A DNA stretch of 5,544 nucleotides from an uncultured Verrucomicrobiota bacterium (GTDB lineage Bacteria; Verrucomicrobiota; Verrucomicrobiia; Methylacidiphilales; Verrucolacustridaceae): positions 1-5,544 of the forward strand of contig CAIVGD010000055.1 of NCBI GenBank assembly GCA_903905395.1. The letters are read 5' to 3'. Positions 1-5,544 of the stretch are shown here, in pieces. The position numbers and the translations under genes are program-made. Below the pieces are notes generated by a model. It saw only the letters and a program-made list of their open reading frames with translations. It did no database searches and was not told the origin of the DNA. Numbering within the stretch: position 1 is the first letter of the stretch; every line of letters starts with the position of its first letter.

Positions 1-137
1 CGATTGCGGGACGGGACTGAAGGGTGAAGGCGGGGAGGAGGCAAGCAACCCGGAGTCCGAACATCTGCCCGCCAAGGCTCATCGCACCTCCGTCGCAAGA
101 AGGAGGACAACCCTCATCGCAAAAATGAAGGGCGAGA

Positions 138-190
138 GTCCGGACCCCCGCACCCCGTGCGGACCATTCTGGCTCACGCCAGAAATGGAA
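138..190 (+). promoter_or_regulatory. Tandem hairpins in the leader of the exported-protein gene
   Basis: Two adjacent inverted repeats lie directly before the start at 196. The first pairs CCGCAC (148-153) with GTGCGG (157-162) around a CCC loop. GTCCG at 138-142 can instead pair with CGGAC at 160-164, so two folds compete for the same bases. The second pairs 164-173 with 178-188 around a TCAC loop: ten base pairs with a single bulged A at 185. Only seven bases separate its end from ATG 196. The one Shine-Dalgarno-like tetramer, GGAA at 187-190, overlaps its 3' arm. No T-run follows, so this is not an intrinsic terminator. A role in translation control is inference; a dispersed palindromic repeat is the main alternative. 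The pairing itself is visible in the sequence. Confidence 0.45.
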
Positions 191-195
191 TTCAC

Positions 196-1011
196 ATGTC
201 CGATTGTTTCGTCAAGGGCGGGATTCCCAGGGCTTTGGCCTTGGCCATTATCCTTACCTTTTCTCTCATCCTCCCGGATTCTTCCCACTCACAAATCCGC
301 GTGGGCACCGGAACCAACCACGCCAATCTTGTCTTCCAATTTGGGCCGCCACCCTCCCCGTCAGTTTGGTTCATCCTCTCGTTCCCTGAAGATTCCATCA
401 CCAGTGTGGAGGCCTTGGAGCGAATCCACTCGATCCACCCCGAATTTTCCTTCCAATCAGTAAACTGGGGCAGCGAGAGTTCCCCCAACCTTTTTCTAAC
501 CTCGATATCTTGGCAGGGATCAGTCCGGGCATCGGAGGATCTCTTCGACGAGGCGTATCAGTGGATCGGCGGAAATTACTGGGGTGTCTTTGCGGCCCCG
601 GATTATGGCGACGAATCCATCGTTCCAGCCCCCACCCCTCCCGCCGGTCTTCCGCAGGACTCCGATTGGCAGGAATCTTGGTACGGAATTTCCCAAAGAA
701 TTATTCGGGACGGTTACTGGGACGGGTATGTCTACCAATTTGTCTCTTCCTCGGACTGGATCTACCACCAACACCCATCCATCCCCTCTCCCTCCATCAA
801 ATCTTTGTTTCTTCAAACGGATGGGACTGCCCAACTCATCTGGACGGCCGCTCCCGGTGCCGTTTATGTAATTCAGTCCACCGACAACCTCTCCGCTCCA
901 TTCGTCACACGATCCACCCGGACAGCCTCCAGCTCCGAAGAAACATGGACCGATCCAGATTCCCCACTTCCTCCACGGAGATTTTATCGGATCGGGGCAG
1001 TCCAACCATGA
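196..1011 (+). CDS. Exported protein of unknown function with C-terminal beta-rich domain of verrucomicrobial type
   Basis: Function is not recognised. From ATG 196 the product has 271 residues. Residues 7-11 are basic (K7, R12 close by), residues 12-27 form a hydrophobic core (ALALAIILTFSLILP), and a polar DSSHSQ stretch with a possible cleavage site after SHS follows: a Sec signal peptide. The middle, about 105-195, is rich in Trp, Tyr, Asp and Gly (for example DGYWDGYVYQF at 172-182) and matches no family I know. Residues 200-267 resemble a short beta-domain common at the C-termini of Verrucomicrobiota secreted proteins: a 'VYVIQSTDNL' strand, then 'ETWTDP', then a closing 'RRFYRI'. The frame stays open upstream to base 28, and GTG 157 would add 13 residues, but that GTG lies inside a hairpin and the added residues displace the signal peptide from the N-terminus, so I prefer 196. 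The ribosome binding site is weak. The stop overlaps the next gene's start (ATGA), implying coupled translation with the pseudopilin. Confidence 0.75.
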   Translation: MSDCFVKGGIPRALALAIILTFSLILPDSSHSQIRVGTGTNHANLVFQFGPPPSPSVWFILSFPEDSITSVEALERIHSIHPEFSFQSVNWGSESSPNLFLTSISWQGSVRASEDLFDEAYQWIGGNYWGVFAAPDYGDESIVPAPTPPAGLPQDSDWQESWYGISQRIIRDGYWDGYVYQFVSSSDWIYHQHPSIPSPSIKSLFLQTDGTAQLIWTAAPGAVYVIQSTDNLSAPFVTRSTRTASSSEETWTDPDSPLPPRRFYRIGAVQP

Positions 1012-1766
1012 AACAATCCAAGGTTTCTGCTTTCACTTTGATTGAACTTCTTTCCGTCATGGTGATCCTGGGTGTCCTGCTCACCCTGCTCGCTCCGGCC
1101 GCAATGGCAGTTCGCCGCCAGACCACCCTCGCCACCTCCTCTGGTGCCCTCCGCCAGTTGAGTATCGCCGCAGCCACCTACCTTGCAGAAAACGACGGAC
1201 GCTTCTGGAAATATTACGAACGCACATCCGATGGCGGCGATCAGTGGTGGTTCGGTTGCGAAAGCCCATCCAGTAAGGGACGGGGGGAAGGCAATCGGTT
1301 TCTCGACAAAAGTCGCGGCCCCCTCGGTCCCTACATCGCCGACTCCGCCGGCCGCGTCCCCGACTTTGCCTTCACCTCCATGGGCTCCAGCTTTAAGCCA
1401 AAATTCAAAAACGGCTACTTCGGTTTCGGTGTGAATACCGAGCTGACCGGCGGCCCCATGGGCGGCGAGACCAACAAGCTTCGTCGCATCAACCAACTCG
1501 CCATGCCCGGCCAGATCGCTCTCTTCGCCACCTGCGCCCAGATCAACACCTTCCAAGCGCCCGCCTCCGGCAAAAACCCCATGCTTGAGGAATTTTATAT
1601 GTTCACCACAAATGAAATCACCGTCCACTTTCGCCACGCCAATCGGGCCATCGTCGCCTTTGCCGACGGCTCCCAGCGTGAAGTCCCCGGCGATCCCTCC
1701 TCCTTCAACTCCCGCCTCCCCTCCGCCTGCGTCGGCAAACTCCCCGCTTCCATGATCGTCCCGTAA
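1008..1766 (+). CDS. Prepilin-type (pseudopilin-like) protein with H-X9-DG C-terminal motif
   Basis: The 252-residue product begins with a short charged leader (MKQSKVSA) followed by FTLIELLSVMVILGVLLTLL. This is the type IV prepilin N-methylation and cleavage signature, with Glu at position +5 of the mature form, and the hydrophobic helix would anchor it in the inner membrane until extraction into a pilus or type II secretion-like pseudopilus. Near the C-terminus, His210 is followed by exactly nine residues and then Asp220-Gly221 (codons at 1635 and 1665-1670), the prepilin-associated H-X9-DG motif known from large paralogous families in Verrucomicrobiota, Lentisphaerota and Planctomycetota. 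The residue before the cleavage point is Ala8, where most prepilins have Gly. ATG 1008 is chosen because it places the leader correctly and overlaps the upstream stop by four bases; GGGG at 994-997 is a weak binding site. The same frame is open upstream to base 510, but that stretch lies over the preceding gene and is low-complexity. The family is clear; the role of this member is unknown. Confidence 0.88.
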   Translation: MKQSKVSAFTLIELLSVMVILGVLLTLLAPAAMAVRRQTTLATSSGALRQLSIAAATYLAENDGRFWKYYERTSDGGDQWWFGCESPSSKGRGEGNRFLDKSRGPLGPYIADSAGRVPDFAFTSMGSSFKPKFKNGYFGFGVNTELTGGPMGGETNKLRRINQLAMPGQIALFATCAQINTFQAPASGKNPMLEEFYMFTTNEITVHFRHANRAIVAFADGSQREVPGDPSSFNSRLPSACVGKLPASMIVP

Positions 1767-1798
1767 CCTCACCACCACTTTCGCACCTCGCGTCTGCG

Positions 1799-1814
1799 TC
1801 CCGCGACTGCGGGA
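1799..1814. other. GC-rich hairpin followed by A-run, between convergent genes
   Basis: TCCCGC (1799-1804) pairs with GCGGGA (1809-1814) around a GACT loop, 33 bases past the pseudopilin stop. On the plus strand it is followed by A's (1814-1819), not T's. On the minus strand the T-run comes before the hairpin. It therefore does not fit a standard intrinsic terminator on either strand, although a 3'-end stabilising or Rho-assisted role for the plus-strand transcript is possible. Confidence 0.35.
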
Positions 1815-1874
1815 AAAAATTCAACATCAAAAATCCTTCTTCCCCCCCTCTGACTTCAACTTAATCTTAAACTG

Positions 1875-1891
1875 GCGGCGGCGTCCGCCGC
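1875..1891 (-). terminator. Possible terminator hairpin after the helical-repeat gene
   Basis: GCGGCGG (1875-1881) and CCGCCGC (1885-1891) form a seven-base-pair GC-only stem with a CGT loop, 10 bases beyond the stop of the minus-strand gene that ends at 1902. Read on the minus strand it is followed by AGTTTAAGATTAAG, which is AT-rich but has no proper T-run. A terminator role is therefore only suggested by its position. It could also be a dispersed palindromic repeat. Confidence 0.35.
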
Positions 1892-1901
1892 GTACACCCC
1901 A

Positions 1902-3008
1902 TCACCTCCACCATGGCCCCGGACTTTGCAATCGCGTCATTACCGCTGCCTGCACGGCACTCGTAAGAGAACTGCTTCCCAAAATCTGCTCCGCTTGTTG
2001 GGGATCCCTTCTGTAAATGTCCACGATGGCTCCCGTTGCGGCTTTTTCCTGCGTCTTAGGATCCCCCACGGTTACCGCCCATTGCAACCCTGCCGAGGGA
2101 TCCTCTTGCCCGATTTGCCGCGCCAGGGTTAACGCCATCATGTCTCGGCTTTGCCCAGGAGACTGGGAACTGACATAGGAAGCCACTTCACTGGGATTCG
2201 TTTGAAACCAATTGGAGATGGTCGCATTGATGGCATGGATTTGATCAAGTCCTGCGGGCAGGGAGCCAATCCAATTCGCCGCCATTTTTGGATCCTCCTT
2301 GGACCACTCGTTGGCCACGGTAGCGACCAAACCCTGCCAGCTCCCCGTATCCCTGTTGCTCGTCGCATAAGCTGCGGCGGTTTGCGGGCTTTGCTCAGTC
2401 CACTGGGCGACCAGATCCGTCCGAATATCCGCCTTGAGCCCATCGGCAAGCCCCATGGATTGGAGCTGTTGCAGGGCCCTGTTCGGATCCGTCTGCGCCC
2501 ACCCCTTCAAGGCCTCCCGCAAAGGCCCGGCATTCCCGGTGCTCTCATAAAGCTGGGCCGCATAATTCGTCGCGCCCAATCCATCCATTTGCGCCCATCG
2601 TTCCAGAATATCCGCCATGGCCGCCTTTTTGCCTGGGCCATCCGGCAGGGACTCCGCCCATTTAAGGGCTCTCTTCACCTCATCGAGGTTGGCCCGAGCC
2701 AGAATCTCTTCCATCCCCCGCTCTCTCAACCGAGGATTGGAGAGAGAGATCGCCTGCTGAAGCTTTTGTTCGGAAAAGGCGGATCCCGATTTGTTGTCGC
2801 TGGATGCGTTGATAAGACTTGCTGAAGCCGAGCCCTCATCACCATCCCGATCAAATATCTTCCCGACCCTGCCCCCAGGGAGATTACCTTCAGACGAATT
2901 GGGCGACGTCACTCGGCCCAGCCCGAATCCAACCAGCAAAGTGATTCCTGCCACCGAGATAATCGTGAAATATTTGGCACCAAACACAGCCGCCACTGAA
3001 TGATTCAT
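1902..3008 (-). CDS. Membrane-anchored protein of tandem 32-33-residue helical repeats
   Basis: The exact function is unknown. The 368-residue product starts with a short segment and a hydrophobic helix at about residues 13-32 (FTIISVAGITLLVGFGLG), a signal anchor or uncleaved signal peptide. A Ser/Gly/Asp-rich linker (35-78) follows, then a helical domain. From residue 108 to 362 I can lay out eight units, mostly 32-33 residues long, starting at 108, 143, 175, 208, 240, 272, 304 and 336. Most begin with Pro plus a small helix containing Ala and an aromatic, and end in a second helix with Trp or another bulky residue before [DNS], giving the recurring 'W...xDP..A' junction. This looks like a TPR/Sel1/HEAT-type alpha-solenoid and is a style seen often in Verrucomicrobiota hypothetical proteins, suggesting a periplasmic or surface scaffold; topology is inferred. 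ATG 3008 is chosen over TTG 3053 because AGGA at 3017-3020 sits eight bases upstream and the membrane segment is then N-terminal. It lies 83 bases downstream of secA on the same strand. Confidence 0.8.
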   Translation of the reverse strand: MNHSVAAVFGAKYFTIISVAGITLLVGFGLGRVTSPNSSEGNLPGGRVGKIFDRDGDEGSASASLINASSDNKSGSAFSEQKLQQAISLSNPRLRERGMEEILARANLDEVKRALKWAESLPDGPGKKAAMADILERWAQMDGLGATNYAAQLYESTGNAGPLREALKGWAQTDPNRALQQLQSMGLADGLKADIRTDLVAQWTEQSPQTAAAYATSNRDTGSWQGLVATVANEWSKEDPKMAANWIGSLPAGLDQIHAINATISNWFQTNPSEVASYVSSQSPGQSRDMMALTLARQIGQEDPSAGLQWAVTVGDPKTQEKAATGAIVDIYRRDPQQAEQILGSSSLTSAVQAAVMTRLQSPGPWWR

Positions 3009-3016
3009 CTGCCTGA

Positions 3017-3020
3017 TCCT
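3017..3020 (-). promoter_or_regulatory. Ribosome binding site deciding the start of the helical-repeat gene
   Basis: On the minus strand AGGA (within GGGGTAGGATCAGGCAG) ends eight bases before ATG 3008. No comparable purine motif precedes the in-frame TTG at 3053, so this site supports the shorter protein. Confidence 0.6.
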
Positions 3021-3064
3021 ACCCCTATGATCTCCTGCCTCAAGCTTTCGCAAGAGTTACACGT

Positions 3065-3090
3065 AAAAAACAAAACAGCCGCTCGGCCAC
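3065..3090 (-). terminator. Weak intrinsic-terminator-like element after secA
   Basis: Just past the secA stop (3092-3094), the minus strand reads GCC-GAGC-GGC (3078-3087), extendable by three G-U wobble pairs, followed at once by TTTTGTTTTTT (3065-3075). The U-run is convincing; the stem has only three G-C pairs plus wobbles, so termination is probably partial. If active it would separate secA from the helical-repeat gene or let through only part of the transcription. Confidence 0.4.
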
Positions 3091-3091
3091 A

Positions 3092-5544
3092 CTAAGCACT
3101 GACCTTGAAACAAGCCTTGCTCCCCGTCGCCCCACAGCAGTTCTTAAACTTCTTCTTCGGATCCAACGGACACGGATCATTCCGCCCCAGCTTCGGGCCC
3201 GCCCTCTTCACCGGCATCAAAGCCTCCTCCACCATCGTCGCCGCCGCACCCCCACTGCTCTCCGTCCCCTCCGTTGTCACCTCCCCCGAACCCATCCCAG
3301 GCAACTCTCCCCGCCCCGCCCTTTGCGGCAACGCCGCCAGGAAATGCTCGAACGCCGACAAACTCGATGCCGACCGGAACAGATTGTGCACCACCTCCTC
3401 CTTAATCCGCCCCATCAGCTCCCCAAACATCGTGAACGCCTCGTTCTTGTACTCGATCAGCGGATCCTTCTGCCCGTACGCCCTCAGATTGATCGACGTT
3501 CTCAACCCGTCCATCGCGTAGAGATGTTCTTGCCACAACCGGTCGATCGCCCCCAAAAGCACATATCTCTCCAACGCTTTCACCGCCTCCGGATTCTCAA
3601 ACTTCACCTTCACCTCATACGCCGCCCTCACATTCTCCTTCAACAACTTCGCCCATTCGTTCTTTCCACCCGCCGCCAACAAATCCTCTTTTTGCAGTCC
3701 CACCGGCATCGCCGAGTTCGCCCAACGCACCAGCCCATCCACATCCACCGGATCCGTCCCCGCCCGCGCCTCCACCTCCGCCGTGATTCTCTCATCCACC
3801 GTCTCAAACACCTCCGGTCGCGGATTCGTCGAATTCAGGATGTCCGTCCGCCACGTGTAAATCACCCCCCTCTGCTGGTTCATCACATCGTCATACTGCA
3901 ACGTGTGCTTGCGGATCTGGTAATTCCTTCCCTCCACCCGCTTCTGCGCCGTCTCCACCGATCGGTTGAGCCACGGATGTTGCAACCCCTCGTTGTCATC
4001 CATCCCCAACTTCGTCATCAGCCCCCCGATTCTCCGCGAATCCCCGAAGTTCCGCATCAGATCGTCCTCGAAGGAAATGAAAAATTGGCCCGACCCCGGA
4101 TCCCCCTGCCGCGCGCACCGGCCCCGCAACTGCCGGTCGATCCGGCGCGACTCGTGCCGCTCTGTCCCCACCACATGCAACCCGCCCAGCGCCGCCACCC
4201 CAGCCGCGAGTTTGATGTCCGTCCCGCGCCCCGCCATGTTCGTCGCAATCGTCACCGCCCCGCGCTCCCCTGCGCGCGCCACGATCTCCGCCTCCTGCTG
4301 ATGCTGCTTCGCGTTCAACACATTGTGCGGGATGTTCTCCCGCCGGAGCATCCGGCTGACAATTTCCGAGGATTCCACCGAAGCCGTCCCAACCAACAAC
4401 GGCTGTCCCGCCACATTCCGCTTTTTAATCTCCTCGATCAACGCATTCAACTTCTCCCGTCGCGTCTTGAAAATCAGATCGTCCTCATCCTTTCGCACAC
4501 AGGGCTGATTCGTCGGGATCACCACCACCCCCAGCCTGTAAATGTCCTTGAACTCGTTCGCCTCAGTCTCGGCCGTTCCCGTCATCCCCGCCAACTTTTC
4601 ATAAAGCCGAAAATAATTCTGAATCGTGATCGTCGCCAACGTCTGCGTCTCGCGATCGATCTGCACCGCCTCCTTCGCCTCCACCGCCTGATGTAATCCG
4701 TCACTCCACCTCCGGCCAGGCATCAGCCGCCCGGTGTACTCGTCCACGATCAACACCTTGTTTTCCTGCACCACGTAATGCACATCCTTCTCAAACACGC
4801 AGTACGCCCGCAAAAGCTGGCTGATGTTGTGAATCCGCTGGCTCGCATCCTCATACTCCGCCTGCGCCGCCTGCTTCTGCTTCAACTTTTCCTCCGCCTC
4901 CAACGCCGGATTCGTGTCGATGTCGTGATTCTTCGTGATCAGATCCGGCACAAGAAAGAAGTTCGGATCCTCCGGATTCAAAAAAGTCCGCCCCATTTCC
5001 GAGAGATCCGCCTCGCTGTTCCGCTCGTCAATCGAGAAGTACATCTCCTCTTTCGTCTTATAAAGCTCCGTCCGCCTCGTGTCCTGGTACATCTCCAACT
5101 CCGCATCGTCGATCGCCCGCCGCATCGCCGGATCCTCCTGAAACTTCAGCAATAACTTATTCCGGGGCGAGCCCAACTTCACCCGGTACAACAATCGTCC
5201 CGCCCCCATCAGATCACCCGCCTCCCACTTGGCCTTCGCCTGATTCGCCCAATCCGTACACAGCCCATTCTGCTTCCGCACCAGTCCCTCGATCACCGAC
5301 TTGTACTTGTCATACTGGTGCGTCGAAATCGTCACCGGCCCCGAAATGATCAACGGCGTCCGCGCCTCATCAATCAGGATGCTGTCCACCTCGTCGATGA
5401 TCGCAAAATAATGCCCCCGCTGGACCTGATCCTCCGGCGTGGTCGCCATCCCATTGTCCCTCAGATAATCAAATCCGAATTCCGAACACGTCCCGTACGT
5501 GATGTCACACGCGTACTGCGCCCGCCGCTCCGCTTGGCTTTGCC
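3092..5544 (-). CDS. secA: SecA, preprotein translocase ATPase (5' end outside window)
   Basis: SecA is the cytoplasmic and peripheral-membrane ATPase that pushes unfolded preproteins through SecYEG. About 817 C-terminal residues are present. The frame runs off the right edge and enters with YGTCSEFGFDYLRDNG, so the N-terminus and Walker A are outside; Met codon 5447-5449 is internal. Seen in order: Walker B DEVD (5384-5395); the preprotein-binding domain with an insertion of about 65 residues relative to E. coli (around 5060-5269); VDEYTGR and GRRWSDGLHQAVEAKE; GMTGTAETEANEF; the second ATPase lobe with TNMAGRGTDIKL, GTERHESRRID and motif VI QLRGRCARQGD (GRCARQG at 4103-4123); the scaffold and wing; and the two-helix finger region (RLWQEHLYAMDGLR...LRAYGQKDP). 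A Gly/Ser/Thr/Glu-rich linker leads to a C-terminal SEC-C motif, which normally binds zinc and SecB or ribosomes. Here it reads GRNDPCPLDPKKKFKNCCG, so the second cysteine is Leu (TTG, 3164-3166), and 12 further residues follow the motif. The ATPase motifs in the window look intact; GRCAR in place of GRSGR is shared with Chlamydia-type SecA. Stop is TAG. Confidence 0.97.
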   Translation of the reverse strand, partial: QSQAERRAQYACDITYGTCSEFGFDYLRDNGMATTPEDQVQRGHYFAIIDEVDSILIDEARTPLIISGPVTISTHQYDKYKSVIEGLVRKQNGLCTDWANQAKAKWEAGDLMGAGRLLYRVKLGSPRNKLLLKFQEDPAMRRAIDDAELEMYQDTRRTELYKTKEEMYFSIDERNSEADLSEMGRTFLNPEDPNFFLVPDLITKNHDIDTNPALEAEEKLKQKQAAQAEYEDASQRIHNISQLLRAYCVFEKDVHYVVQENKVLIVDEYTGRLMPGRRWSDGLHQAVEAKEAVQIDRETQTLATITIQNYFRLYEKLAGMTGTAETEANEFKDIYRLGVVVIPTNQPCVRKDEDDLIFKTRREKLNALIEEIKKRNVAGQPLLVGTASVESSEIVSRMLRRENIPHNVLNAKQHQQEAEIVARAGERGAVTIATNMAGRGTDIKLAAGVAALGGLHVVGTERHESRRIDRQLRGRCARQGDPGSGQFFISFEDDLMRNFGDSRRIGGLMTKLGMDDNEGLQHPWLNRSVETAQKRVEGRNYQIRKHTLQYDDVMNQQRGVIYTWRTDILNSTNPRPEVFETVDERITAEVEARAGTDPVDVDGLVRWANSAMPVGLQKEDLLAAGGKNEWAKLLKENVRAAYEVKVKFENPEAVKALERYVLLGAIDRLWQEHLYAMDGLRTSINLRAYGQKDPLIEYKNEAFTMFGELMGRIKEEVVHNLFRSASSLSAFEHFLAALPQRAGRGELPGMGSGEVTTEGTESSGGAAATMVEEALMPVKRAGPKLGRNDPCPLDPKKKFKNCCGATGSKACFKVSA

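Noticed and set aside
1..27. Possible C-terminal end of an upstream plus-strand gene stopping at TGA 25-27
   Set aside because: Only eight codons are visible, with no recognisable sequence, so no gene can be supported.
100..463. Frame starting at ATG 125 after a strong AAGGAGGA at 100-107
   Set aside because: The Shine-Dalgarno match is good but lies 17 bases from the ATG, beyond the usual 5-10. The product is Pro/Ser/Trp-rich and overlaps the exported-protein gene. The motif may belong to purine-rich leader sequence.
510..1007. Upstream in-frame extension of the pseudopilin reading frame
   Set aside because: It overlaps the exported-protein gene in another frame, is Arg/Ser/Leu/Pro-rich, and would bury the prepilin leader in the middle of a protein.
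984..1778. Minus-strand open frame of 264 codons opposite the pseudopilin gene
   Set aside because: Gly/Ala/Glu/Asp-rich low-complexity translation with no motif, antisense to a gene with two clear family signatures.
3076..3092. Minus-strand GTGGCCGAGCGGCT resembles the D-arm of a serine or leucine tRNA
   Set aside because: The bases that follow are a T-run, with no anticodon arm, variable arm or TTC loop. It fits a terminator-like element better.
3323..4696. Long open frame on the plus strand (457 codons) opposite secA
   Set aside because: It lies fully antisense to an unmistakable SecA. Its translation is dominated by Arg, His, Pro and Leu, as expected from the complement of G-ending codons.
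2002..5135. Twelve GGATCC hexamers in about 3.1 kb, far above chance, and none noticed in the first 2 kb
   Set aside because: Many fall where a G-ending codon meets Asp-Pro (GAT CCN), a dipeptide frequent in the repeat protein and SecA, combined with minus-strand G-ending codon preference. Coding bias explains it without invoking a DNA motif.

Overview
The window looks like chromosomal DNA from the phylum Verrucomicrobiota, or a close relative in the PVC group. Four independent signs point there. (1) A partial SecA has the GRCARQGD form of helicase motif VI, and its preprotein-binding domain carries the insertion typical of PVC and Bacteroidetes SecA. (2) There is a prepilin-like protein with the C-terminal H-X9-DG motif, a family expanded in Verrucomicrobiota, Lentisphaerota and Planctomycetota. 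(3) There is a membrane-anchored protein built of about eight 32-33-residue helical repeats of the W..xDP..A type. (4) An exported protein ends in a beta-rich domain of the 'Y.IQ.TDNL...FYRI' type. These assignments come from reading motifs; no database search was possible.

Layout. Bases 1-195 hold no convincing gene. They contain a purine-rich stretch and then two adjacent hairpins, the second running almost into the next start codon. A two-gene plus-strand unit follows: an exported protein of unknown function (196-1011) whose stop overlaps, as ATGA, the start of an H-X9-DG pseudopilin-like protein (1008-1766). Bases 1767-1901 separate convergent genes and hold two GC-rich hairpins. The rest is on the minus strand. 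secA enters from the right edge (3092-5544, 5' end missing). It is followed, after 83 bases with a weak terminator-like element, by the helical-repeat protein (1902-3008).

How the parts relate. SecA is the ATPase motor of the general secretion pathway. The other three products each have an N-terminal hydrophobic segment (a signal peptide, a type IV prepilin leader and a signal anchor), so all are likely to pass through or into the inner membrane, but nothing beyond adjacency ties them to this SecA. The plus-strand pair is very probably co-translated and may act together at the cell surface or in the periplasm.

The most unusual points are the loss of one of the four zinc-ligand cysteines in SecA's C-terminal SEC-C motif (CPL instead of CPC), the stable hairpin just upstream of the exported-protein start, and the regular repeat protein next to secA. 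I see no mobile element, CRISPR array, rRNA or tRNA, and no strong evidence for a wholly new system.
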